Of a stretch of 64,000 nucleotides of DNA, positions 45,701 to 53,532 are shown piece by piece (positions within the stretch are counted from its first letter, which is position 1; every line of letters starts with the position of its first letter). Below the pieces are notes generated by a model. The model made no database searches. It was not told the origin of the DNA and saw nothing but the letters and a program-made list of their open reading frames with translations. A program made the position numbers and the translations under genes. The DNA comes from Pseudomonas schmalbachii (lineage in GTDB: Bacteria; Pseudomonadota; Gammaproteobacteria; Pseudomonadales; Pseudomonadaceae): contig NZ_JAELYA010000008.1 of assembly GCF_017589465.1 (NCBI RefSeq), forward strand, positions 1-64,000. The letters run 5' to 3'.

Positions 45701-46708
45701 TTAATGAGTCGTGCTGCCGAGGACGACGATGCCGTCGGCATGTTCGGGGCCCAGCCAACTGGTCCAGCCCAGTCGGCATGGGTTGTCCTTGCCGATCCGC
45801 AGTTCGCGTATGGAGTCCCGGCGCAGTTCCAGGTGCAGGTCGTAGTCGAGCGGGTCGCGCAGCGTGAAACGCACCAGCGCGCGAAGCGGCTGGTGGCCTG
45901 CGCCGATCGGCAGGAAGTCGTGGAAGCGCTGCCAGTCGAGCTGGCGAATGTGAATGCGGAACTTGCCGCTGCGGTCGCGCACCTGCTCGCCCAGCACCAG
46001 TTCGTCACCCAGGCGGCTGCTGGCGAGGCCGAGACGATTGCTCTGCTCGGCGGGTATCGCCACCCTGCGCTCGATGCACTGTTCGATGAACAGCGCGGCG
46101 TGCTTGAAGTAGTAGCGCAGCACTGCCTCGATCAGCGCAGCCGAGTGGGCGCGCAGGCTGAGCAGGCCGAGATAGGGCAGCAGGCGTTTCCAGTTGAGCT
46201 CCTCGGCCTTGCGGATTTCTGCTCCGGCCAGGCCGATCAGGGCGAACAGCTGCTCCGAGAATGCGTCCGTTGCACCTTCCTGGAAGCGTACGCGGTAGCG
46301 GTACTTGTGCCAGATCGGCAGCAGCAGGCGTTGCAGGTGGTGGTGGAAGAGGTCGAGGAAGAGACGGGTCGGGTTTCCTTCTTCGCCATCGCCAAGTGCC
46401 TGCTCGCCGTAGAAGGCCGGCAATGGCGAACCGGATCCGCTCAGCCCGATCAGGTTGAGACGCAGGCAGGCGCGCAGCTCTCCGTCTTCCTCGAAGAACC
46501 GTACGCAGTCGATGTCGCTGCCGGGGAAGCCCAGGCTCGGGTTCGCCTGGAACTCCAGGCGCTCATGGAGCTCGTCCTCGGACAGCTGCGGATGTGCCTT
46601 GCGCAGGCGCTCGAGCACCAGCCGTATGCCCTGGAACAGCGAGTACTCGCGGATGCCCTGGCTGATGCGGCTCAGAGCAGGGGCTGCTGTCCCATGCGGG
46701 GCGTCCAT
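45701..46708 (-). CDS. tssG: T6SS baseplate protein TssG
   Basis: A 335-aa wedge protein of the TssEFGK baseplate. Family features are the N-terminal LFQGIRLVLERLRKAHP, GFPGSDIDCV, NLIGLSGSGSPLPAFYGEQAL and the C-terminal FDFLP-like core. The ATG lies 37 bases inside the 3' end of tssF, an overlap typical of coupled baseplate genes. Confidence 0.94.
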   Translation of the reverse strand: MDAPHGTAAPALSRISQGIREYSLFQGIRLVLERLRKAHPQLSEDELHERLEFQANPSLGFPGSDIDCVRFFEEDGELRACLRLNLIGLSGSGSPLPAFYGEQALGDGEEGNPTRLFLDLFHHHLQRLLLPIWHKYRYRVRFQEGATDAFSEQLFALIGLAGAEIRKAEELNWKRLLPYLGLLSLRAHSAALIEAVLRYYFKHAALFIEQCIERRVAIPAEQSNRLGLASSRLGDELVLGEQVRDRSGKFRIHIRQLDWQRFHDFLPIGAGHQPLRALVRFTLRDPLDYDLHLELRRDSIRELRIGKDNPCRLGWTSWLGPEHADGIVVLGSTTH

Positions 46709-48456
46709 TGGTAAACCTCTCCCTGGGCGCCCTTCACCTGCAGCTCGTGGTACGAGTTGAGGCTGGCGTAGAGCGCGAAGAATTCATTGAGTACCGAGGC
46801 GAAGACGAACATCTCGCCGTCGCCGATGTAGCCGTCCGGATCGATCGTCAGCTCGGTGCGCAGGCCGCGCAGGGGCAGGCCGCGATACAGCCGGTCGACA
46901 GCCTTGTGGCGGATCGACTTGAGACCGCCCAGCAACTGCTTGCTGACTCTGGCCGCATGCTGGTCGTAGTAGCGGGGGAAGTCGTAGGTCTCGAGGATCA
47001 CCCGGAGCGCATCGACATTGGCCAGCGACAGGTAGTTGAGCGACATGTTGCTGATCAGCTTCCAGAGGAAGTCGCGATCCAGCGGAGGGGCATAGCTCGG
47101 CGTGGCTGGCGTGATGTTGCGGAAGCTCAGGAGTCCGGGGGTTCCCTCGCAGGGTTGGCAGATATCGCCCAGCTTCAGGCGCTGGGGCAGGTTCTGGTTG
47201 CTGCAGACGATCTCGACCGAGAGGGTCTCCATCTGTTCGACGGGGCGGTTGCCGAAGCTCAGGTAGGTGTCCAGGCCGCCGTGCAGCAAGGAGTTGCGCT
47301 GGCGGACGCTGAAGTGGGGACGAGGATTGGGCACGTCGAAGCTGCGGTCGTGCTCGAAGGACTCGAAGGGCACATAGTCCAGGTAGCCCTGGCCTCCCGC
47401 TTGCCAGCCGGTCACGCGCTCCACCGAGAATATCCCGCAGCGCTCCGGGGAGTGTTCGGCGGGGAGCAGCAGGTATTCGTCCTGCTTGCCGTCCAGCCGG
47501 ATAGGCAGCGCATCGTGTCTGAACAGGTTGGCGACCGGCGTGCAGTGCAGCTTCAGGTTCTCTTTGGTCGGGCGCAGGCGCTGGATGCCGCTCTTGCGGA
47601 TATCGAAACGCAGTTCCAGCCCGCGGGCCCGCTTGAGTTGTTCTTCCGGGATGCGCCTGAGCTGTTCGAGACCGGACAGTTCGACGAACTGGAACTTCTC
47701 CTGGAAGGCGAAGTACTCCTGCAGGTAGCGATAACCACGGAAGGTGTTCAGCGGATAGGGGATCAGCGCTTCTTCTTCGGCGAAGCCGACCGGTTGTACC
47801 TGCGCACTGTCCAGACGCACGGCCAGCGGCAGGTCATTGGCTGCGCGCAGCTCACGCTGCCGGTCATCCAGTGGCACCACTTCCACATCATGCAGATGGC
47901 GCAGCAGGCAGAGGTAGAGCGTCTGGCTGACATGGCGTTCGCCAGCGAGGTGGAAGCGCAGGCGATCCATTTCCAGTTCGCCGAGGTGGCCGTCGCAGCA
48001 CATTTCCAGGCGCACGCTGAGCAGGGCCCCGTCGCCTTTCACCGAATAGCTCAGCGCCGTCAGGGCCAGCGGCAGCACCTGGGTGGGGAAGCAGGTGCGG
48101 AAGCGGCAGCGCACTCCGTCGATGGGGTTGCTTTCAACGGACGTCCCGCGTGGAACCGGCAATACGCCGGGGTGTGGCAATGGATCGAATTGCAGCATGC
48201 TGAATGCCGGCAGCGGCCGCATGTAGTTCGGCCACAGCAGGTGCATCAGCGAATGGGTCAGCTCCGGCAGCTCATCGTCGAGCTTCTGCCGCAGCCTCCC
48301 GGTGAGGAAGGCGAAGCCTTCGAGCAGCCGCTCGACATCCGGATCGCGCCCGCTCTGGGCAAGGAGCGGCGCCAGCGCCGGGCTGCGCTCGGCGAACTGC
48401 CGGCCCAGTTGGCGCAGGGCGCTGAGCTCGCTCTGGTAGTAGTGGTTGAAGGACAT
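46672..48456 (-). CDS. tssF: T6SS baseplate protein TssF
   Basis: A 594-aa baseplate wedge protein. It starts SFNHYYQSELSALRQLGRQFAE, with LLEGFAFLTGRLRQKLDDELPEL and LWPNYMRPLPAFSMLQF, all typical of VasA/TssF. It overlaps tssG by 37 bases and follows tssE by nine bases. Confidence 0.95.
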   Translation of the reverse strand: MSFNHYYQSELSALRQLGRQFAERSPALAPLLAQSGRDPDVERLLEGFAFLTGRLRQKLDDELPELTHSLMHLLWPNYMRPLPAFSMLQFDPLPHPGVLPVPRGTSVESNPIDGVRCRFRTCFPTQVLPLALTALSYSVKGDGALLSVRLEMCCDGHLGELEMDRLRFHLAGERHVSQTLYLCLLRHLHDVEVVPLDDRQRELRAANDLPLAVRLDSAQVQPVGFAEEEALIPYPLNTFRGYRYLQEYFAFQEKFQFVELSGLEQLRRIPEEQLKRARGLELRFDIRKSGIQRLRPTKENLKLHCTPVANLFRHDALPIRLDGKQDEYLLLPAEHSPERCGIFSVERVTGWQAGGQGYLDYVPFESFEHDRSFDVPNPRPHFSVRQRNSLLHGGLDTYLSFGNRPVEQMETLSVEIVCSNQNLPQRLKLGDICQPCEGTPGLLSFRNITPATPSYAPPLDRDFLWKLISNMSLNYLSLANVDALRVILETYDFPRYYDQHAARVSKQLLGGLKSIRHKAVDRLYRGLPLRGLRTELTIDPDGYIGDGEMFVFASVLNEFFALYASLNSYHELQVKGAQGEVYQWTPRMGQQPLL

Positions 48457-48465
48457 CGGCTTTCC

Positions 48466-48873
48466 CTACTGGACCCTGACCTGACCGCTGCCATCCAGGC
48501 GTGCGGAAAAGCGGGTGTGCCGCTTGAGCCCGTCGATTTCCAGCATCCCTTCGATGGCGAAGGCCAGATTCAGCGGATCGTGATTGCGAGGCAGCGATAC
48601 GACGCGCACCTGGGAGAGGCGCGGTTCGTAGGCTTCGATGAAGCGCTCGATGGCGCTGCGGGCCTGGCTCAGCGAGTCGTGCAGGCTCAGGCGCATGTCG
48701 TTGAGATCGGGCAGGCCGTAGTCGGGCAGCGTCTGCACGCTGCCCGCACGGGTGCTGAGCATCTTCGCCAGGTGGGCCGCCACCGAGGCCGTCACGGCTA
48801 TCTCGCGGCTCCAGCCGGCACGTTTGCCGGCTTCGCCGCTCAGGCGCTCGAACAGGCTGCCGTATGCGCTCAT
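48466..48873 (-). CDS. tssE: T6SS baseplate gp25-like protein TssE
   Basis: A 135-aa gp25-like protein that starts sheath polymerisation at the baseplate. Family features are the N-terminal GSLFERL, LNDMRLSLHDSLSQARSAIERFI and the EPRL motif that contacts the sheath handshake domain. It lies 15 bases after tssC. Confidence 0.94.
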   Translation of the reverse strand: MSAYGSLFERLSGEAGKRAGWSREIAVTASVAAHLAKMLSTRAGSVQTLPDYGLPDLNDMRLSLHDSLSQARSAIERFIEAYEPRLSQVRVVSLPRNHDPLNLAFAIEGMLEIDGLKRHTRFSARLDGSGQVRVQ

Positions 48874-48888
48874 CGCTCAGCCCTCGGC

Positions 48889-50364
48889 TCACTCTTTATC
48901 GAGCTTGCCGACCAGCGACAGCGTGAAGTCCGCCCCCATGTACTTGAAATGCGGGCGCACGCTCAGGGTGACCCGGTACCAGCCCGGTTCTCCCTCCACA
49001 TCGCTGACCAGTACCTGTGCTGCGCGCAGCGGGCGACGGCTGCGTACCTCGGCGCTGGGGTTCTCCTGGTCGGCGACGTACTGGCGAATCCACTTGTTCA
49101 GTTCCAGCTCCAGGTCGGTGCGTTCCTTCCAGGCGCCGATCTGCTCGCGCTGCAGCACTTTCAGGTAGTGCGCCAGGCGGTTGATGATGAACAGGTACGG
49201 CAGCTGGGTGCCGAGCTTGTAGTTCAGCTCCGCGGTGCGGCCTTCCTCGCTGATGCCGAAGAACTTCGGCTTCTGCACCGAGTTGGCGGAGAAGAACGCC
49301 GCGTTGTCGCTGCCCTTGCGCATGGTCAGGGAGATGAAGCCTTCTTCCGCCAGTTCGTACTCGCGACGGTCGGAAACCAGCACTTCGGTCGGGATCTTGG
49401 TTTCGATCTCGCCCATGCTCTCGAAGTGGTGCAGGGGCAGATCCTCGACCGCGCCGCCGCTCTGCGGACCGATGATGTTCGGGCACCAGCGGAACTTGGC
49501 GAAGCTGTCGCTCAGGCGGCTGGCGAAGGCATAGGCGGTGTTGCCCCACAGGTAGTGTTCGTGACTGTTGGCCACGTTCTCCTTGTAGACGAAGGTCTTC
49601 ACCGGGTTTTCTTCCGGGTCGTACGGGGTGCGCAGCAGGAAGCGCGGTACGGTCAGGCCGACATAACGCGAGTCCTCCTGTTCGCGGAAGCTTTGCCATT
49701 TGGCGAATTGCGGGCCTTCGAAATGATCCTTGAGGTCCTTCAGGTCGGGCAGGCCGGTGAAGCTTTCCAGGCCGAAGAACCGGGGACCGGCGGCAGCGAT
49801 GAACGGCGCGTGGGACATGCTCGCCACGTTGGAGACGTACTGCATGGTCTTGATGTCCGGCGCGCTGGGGTCGAGGTAGTAGTTGGCGATGATCGCGCCG
49901 ACCGGCTGGCCGCCGAACTGGCCGTACTCGGCCGTATAGATGTGCTTGTAGAGGCCCGACTGGACGACCTCCGGGGAGTCCTCGAAGTCTTCCAGCAGGT
50001 CCTGCTTGGAGACGTTGAGGATTTCGATCCTGACGTTCTCGCGGAAGTCGGTGCGGTCCACCAGCAGTTTCAGGCCCCGCCAGGAGGACTCCAGTGCCTG
50101 GAATTGCGGGTTGTGTAGGATTTCATCCATCTGCTGGCTGAGCTTGGCGTCGATCTCCGCGATCATGCGGTCGACCAGCGCCTTCTTTACCGGTTCGTGC
50201 TGGTTCTGCGGTTTCAGCAGTTCCTCGATGAAGGCCGAAACGCCGCGCTTGGCGATGCCATAGGCCTCGTCGTCCGGCGTCAGTCGGGTTTCCGCGATGA
50301 TGCGGTCGAGAATTCCCCCTTCGGCGAGGGTGCTGCTGTGTTCGCGGGCGGTGCTGGTAGTCAT
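48889..50364 (-). CDS. tssC: T6SS contractile sheath large subunit TssC
   Basis: A 491-aa sheath subunit that forms a heterodimer with TssB. Conserved parts are ILDRIIAETRL, SSWRGLKLLVDRTDF, YGQFGGQPVGAIIANYYLD and the C-terminal GEPGWYRVTLSVRPHFKYMG. The start at 50364 (MTTSTAREHSS) gives the family length; the frame runs on upstream into tssB without similarity. 25 bases separate it from tssB. Confidence 0.96.
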   Translation of the reverse strand: MTTSTAREHSSTLAEGGILDRIIAETRLTPDDEAYGIAKRGVSAFIEELLKPQNQHEPVKKALVDRMIAEIDAKLSQQMDEILHNPQFQALESSWRGLKLLVDRTDFRENVRIEILNVSKQDLLEDFEDSPEVVQSGLYKHIYTAEYGQFGGQPVGAIIANYYLDPSAPDIKTMQYVSNVASMSHAPFIAAAGPRFFGLESFTGLPDLKDLKDHFEGPQFAKWQSFREQEDSRYVGLTVPRFLLRTPYDPEENPVKTFVYKENVANSHEHYLWGNTAYAFASRLSDSFAKFRWCPNIIGPQSGGAVEDLPLHHFESMGEIETKIPTEVLVSDRREYELAEEGFISLTMRKGSDNAAFFSANSVQKPKFFGISEEGRTAELNYKLGTQLPYLFIINRLAHYLKVLQREQIGAWKERTDLELELNKWIRQYVADQENPSAEVRSRRPLRAAQVLVSDVEGEPGWYRVTLSVRPHFKYMGADFTLSLVGKLDKE

Positions 50365-50389
50365 TCTCTGGGCTTCCTTTTCCTGGCTG

Positions 50390-50899
50390 TCAGGCATCCT
50401 GGGTGGGTTTGGCGTCCAGGCCGAGCTCGCCCAGTACGCGGTTCCGCGAGTCGTCGTCGGCCAGTACGCTTTCGATGGCCTTGCGGAAGGCCGGGGCATT
50501 GCCCAGCGGGCCTTTCAGGGCGACCAGCGCGTCGCGCAGTTCCATCAGCTTTTTCAGCTCCGGTACCTGCTCGACGAGATTGGCGGGGTTGAAGTCCTTC
50601 ATCGAGTTGACCTTCAGGCCGAGGGCCAGGTCTTCGCCGTCGTCGCCATCCTGGAGCCGGTTGGGCACGCTGAGGGTGAGCTGCAGTTCCTGCTTGGCCA
50701 GGACTTCGTCGAAGTTGTTCTTGTCGATGCCGATCGGTTTGCGGTCCTCGACCTTGGTCGAGTCCTCACGCTGGGTGAAGTCGCCCAGGACGAGCAGCTT
50801 CAGGGGGAGTTCGATTTCCTCCTGGGCATTGCCCGTCGCGGGCTTGAAGGTGACGTTGATGCGCTCCTTGGGGGCTACCGAGCCTTCTTTCTTGGCCAT
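50390..50899 (-). CDS. tssB: T6SS contractile sheath small subunit TssB
   Basis: A 169-aa sheath subunit. It starts MAKKEGSVAPKERINVTFKP and contains ELPLKLLVLGDFT, RKPIGIDKNNFDEVLA and the C-terminal helix that interlocks with TssC (ELKKLMELRDALVALKGPLG). GGAGAAATGCA just before the ATG is a good ribosome-binding site; the upstream extension of the frame belongs to the tssA 3' end. Confidence 0.96.
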   Translation of the reverse strand: MAKKEGSVAPKERINVTFKPATGNAQEEIELPLKLLVLGDFTQREDSTKVEDRKPIGIDKNNFDEVLAKQELQLTLSVPNRLQDGDDGEDLALGLKVNSMKDFNPANLVEQVPELKKLMELRDALVALKGPLGNAPAFRKAIESVLADDDSRNRVLGELGLDAKPTQDA

Positions 50900-50931
50900 T
50901 GCATTTCTCCTTTGCGGTGATGTCCGGTGGG

Positions 50932-52488
50932 CTAGTCGAGCACCATCTCGAGGTCGAGATGGCACAGCCTTCGGTGGATTTCGTCCTTGTGCTCGCGCAC
51001 CACATGGCTCTGCGGCAGCAGCTCGCAGCAGTTGTAGAGCAGGTGCAGTACTTCCAGGCAGAGATCGGGTTCCCATTGCTGCAGGCCGGATTTCTGCAGT
51101 TCACGATCGAGGGCATCCAGCTGGGTCTTGGCCAGCTCGTATTTCTTCGCGTGATGACAGAGACGGGCCAGGCCGTACTGCCAGAAGAAGCGCTGGCGCC
51201 CGCCGGTGGCGTACTGCAGGCCCTGCTTGAGGTGTTGCACCGCGGACTTGAGGCCGTCCTGGCGCAGTATCGAGAGGGCTTCCTGCAGCCCTTGTTCCCA
51301 CGGCGCCTGGGTATCCCGGACGGGTTCTGCCCGGGTGTTGCCGTGGGGTTGGAGATGGGGCATGACGCGGCTGCCGATCCAGTTGCGGGTCTCGGCGTCG
51401 GCGAACGGGCTGCCGTCATGGAAGCGCAGATCGACCAGCCCCGGCAGCCGCTGGAGGAGCAGCGCGAAGTGAATTTCCACTTCGCGCATGGCGCTTTCGG
51501 CGTTCAGTTCCAGCAGGCATTCCCAGGCGATGCGTTGCCCGTCGAACCAGAACGGAGCGCGGGTCAGGCTGCTTTCGACGTCGACCAGCAGATCGGGGTA
51601 TTGGCCCCTGTCGAAGCGTTCCCGATAGCTGCGCAGCTTGTCCGTCGGGAGGCTGCGCAGGGCGGTGATGTGGTCGGCGTTGTGCTCGGGCAGGCTGTCG
51701 ATCGGCAGCCACAGCAGGGTTCGGTTCAGGCGCAGGGCGCGCGAGTCAGTGGCTTTCTGCTGCAGCCACCAGGCGCACAGGGGACGGGCATTGTCCTGCA
51801 GGGCGCGCAGCGTCTTGTGGGCATCCCGCTCGTTGTCGATGGCGCTGCTGGCACTGATGATCTGGCTCGCCGCCTGTTTCACCTGGGCCACCACGGCGCC
51901 CACGCTGCCGGGTTCGGGCTGGCCTGCGGTGGCGCGCTGGATCATTTCGTCGAGGCGGCGGCAGATTGGCAGGAGCAGCGGGGATTCCTCGCCCAGATGG
52001 CGGGAAAGGCAGTCGTCCATGCCGCGCAGGTGTGCGGAAAGCTGGCGGAAAAGGGGCAACTGGTCCTTGATCGCCAGGTTTTCCGCCATGACCTGTTCGA
52101 GGCGGGGGATCAGCCAGTTGATCGCCGCCGCGCGGGTTCTGTCCTTGCGGGGGTGGAGCTGCTCCCAGTGGTGTTCGCAGAGGTGGTGCAGCAGGCCTGC
52201 TCCAGCCAGCAGGCCGGGAAACGACTCGCACTGGTGCAGCGCCCAGCAGAGCCATGCGGCAACGCGCAGGTCCCTCGACTGGTCGCGGAGAATGGCTTCG
52301 CTGCCTTCCCGCACCCGTTGCCAGTCGATCTGCCCGCTGTTGTGCAGGGTTGTGGCCTTGGCCAGTTCGTCTTCCAGCGTCTCGTACGCGCTGGAATAGC
52401 GAACGTCTTCACCGGCGAAGTCGTTTGCGGAAACGGGCCTTCTCGCCAGTTCAAGGTAATGGGCTGTCAGCTTGCTCGAGTAAGTCAT
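50932..52488 (-). CDS. tssA: T6SS assembly cap protein TssA
   Basis: A 518-aa TssA. The N-terminal ImpA domain (residues 40-110, containing SSAYETLEDELAKATTLH and LLHHLCEHHWEQLHP) is followed by helices and a C-terminal VasJ-like domain. It is the first gene of the minus-strand cluster and probably receives the main promoter. The class of C-terminal extension suggests a cap-type rather than a short TssA, but that is inferred from length. Confidence 0.92.
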   Translation of the reverse strand: MTYSSKLTAHYLELARRPVSANDFAGEDVRYSSAYETLEDELAKATTLHNSGQIDWQRVREGSEAILRDQSRDLRVAAWLCWALHQCESFPGLLAGAGLLHHLCEHHWEQLHPRKDRTRAAAINWLIPRLEQVMAENLAIKDQLPLFRQLSAHLRGMDDCLSRHLGEESPLLLPICRRLDEMIQRATAGQPEPGSVGAVVAQVKQAASQIISASSAIDNERDAHKTLRALQDNARPLCAWWLQQKATDSRALRLNRTLLWLPIDSLPEHNADHITALRSLPTDKLRSYRERFDRGQYPDLLVDVESSLTRAPFWFDGQRIAWECLLELNAESAMREVEIHFALLLQRLPGLVDLRFHDGSPFADAETRNWIGSRVMPHLQPHGNTRAEPVRDTQAPWEQGLQEALSILRQDGLKSAVQHLKQGLQYATGGRQRFFWQYGLARLCHHAKKYELAKTQLDALDRELQKSGLQQWEPDLCLEVLHLLYNCCELLPQSHVVREHKDEIHRRLCHLDLEMVLD

Positions 52489-52935
52489 CCGTGGCGTTCA
52501 TTTCAAGCGTTTATTGCTTGGCGAAGTGCTGATTTCCAGTTGTGTGGTGAATGTTCCATTTCACCCGTGGTTGTTACTTCGTGACTTTCTACGATCGGGA
52601 ATACGCAAGGACTTGCGCGAAGTATCGTACTGGGTGGCGGATATTAGGTTTCTCTATTTTTTGCCACAAGAAGCCCACTCTCTAATTGTGATGTCGGTTC
52701 ACGAGTATCCTGAAGTGGTACGTCGCCAGGCTCGATGGGCACTGGCTTGGCGCGGATGTCTTTCTTTATTGCTAAATGGTGATTGGGTATTCGGGGGTAT
52801 TTCGGAAGTCTCTGATTCTTACAGTTGTTGTTGATAATTGAATAAGAGATTTCTGGCAGTTTGTATGATATTTCTTATTTATTTCCTGTAGACGCCGGCA
52901 TGGCTACCCATATCGACTTTATATTCCAGGAATAA
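52489..52935. other. AT-rich non-coding region upstream of tssA
   Basis: No gene is supported. By hand count 163 of the 360 bases at 52561-52920 are G or C (about 45%), against roughly 65% elsewhere. It is the promoter side of the T6SS cluster. Such regions are typical targets of MvaT/MvaU silencing in Pseudomonas, but no binding is shown by the sequence. Confidence 0.7.
52661..52677 (-). promoter_or_regulatory. Candidate sigma54 (-24/-12) promoter for the T6SS cluster
   Basis: On the minus strand TGGGCTTCTTGTGGCAA has GG and GC at the correct ten-base spacing with TGGCA at -12. It lies about 170 bases before tssA. The cluster encodes its own sigma54 activator, so this location makes sense. 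The match to the -24 TGGCAC element is only partial. Confidence 0.35.
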
Positions 52936-53494
52936 GTGGGCGCTTCGGGATTGTTATTCCAGCGGGGCGGGTCGAGTTTCATTTGTGCCGGCCTGCGCGC
53001 GAACACGTCGCTCGAACAGGGAGAGATCGAGAGCTGCGGCCAACCTTCCCCCGGTGCCGGCGCGTCCGGGGTGGGGACGGGGCACCGAGGCTGGGCGGCG
53101 GGAGCCGCGACGCAGGGGGAGGAGAAGCGACCTTGTCTTGTGGACAAGGTCGTACCACGGTCCTTCGAGGGGTACCTGACAAGTCGCCCGAGGGATGCGA
53201 GGCGGCACCACGATAGAAGCTGGCCATGGGCCGGTCAATCGGTAGGTCGACGGACTGTTCGATATTCGACCAGGCGGTTCGAGCCCATGCCACCTGCCTG
53301 CCGCGGCCTGTGCCGCGTCAGGGCTGCCATCCGGACGCAATGGCGGGGATTCTATCTTGCCGTGGCAGGAGCGGCGGGAGCGTGCCTGCTACGCTTGCAT
53401 AGCGAACTATGCATCGCCGGCGGCACCGTGTCTGCTCGGCGTGTCGATAGACTTTCATCGGGTCGGGCCATAAAAACAGGCTATGGGTGGTCTG
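52936..53494. other. Unassigned intergenic region with hairpins
   Basis: About 560 GC-rich bases between the T6SS and cfa. Open frames exist on both strands but have no ribosome-binding sites and no family look. Two clear stem-loops are GACCTTGTC-TTGT-GGACAAGGTC at 53129-53151 and TGCATAG-CGAA-CTATGCA at 53396-53413. It could encode a small RNA; I recognise no known one, and it does not match RNase P RNA. Confidence 0.4.
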
Positions 53495-53496
53495 AT

Positions 53497-53520
53497 CTAT
53501 AGTGGAGCCAGTCACGTGAC
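53497..53520 (+). promoter_or_regulatory. Possible promoter and palindrome upstream of cfa
   Basis: CTATAGT at 53497-53503 resembles the extended -10 of sigma-S promoters. Ten bases on is the perfect palindrome GTCACGTGAC (53511-53520), just before the GGGAGG of cfa. cfa genes in related Pseudomonas are sigma-S controlled; here this is inferred from the motif only. Confidence 0.4.
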
Positions 53521-53532
53521 CGGGAGGTTTGC

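Noticed and set aside
43148-46714. A plus-strand open frame of about 1190 codons opposite clpV and tssG
   Set aside because: It is a mirror frame of GC-rich minus-strand genes. Its composition (Gln/Gly/Val/His-rich, no domains) and lack of a ribosome-binding site mark it as antisense shadow.
46708-50118. A plus-strand open frame of about 1140 codons opposite tssF, tssE and tssC
   Set aside because: Same antisense artefact; the minus-strand frames encode recognisable T6SS baseplate and sheath proteins.
52514-52834. A 106-codon plus-strand frame upstream of tssA
   Set aside because: It lies in the AT-rich control region, has no ribosome-binding site at any start, and shows no domain or signal features.
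52936-53494. RNase P RNA or another housekeeping RNA in the T6SS-cfa gap
   Set aside because: The conserved RNase P core segments (for example GAGGAAAGTCCGGGC) are absent, and no tRNA or tmRNA pattern is visible.
52936-53502. Overlapping open frames on both strands before cfa (188 codons plus, 128 codons minus)
   Set aside because: Neither has a ribosome-binding site or family-like segments; both are low complexity and rich in Arg, Gly and Pro, as expected of GC-rich non-coding DNA.
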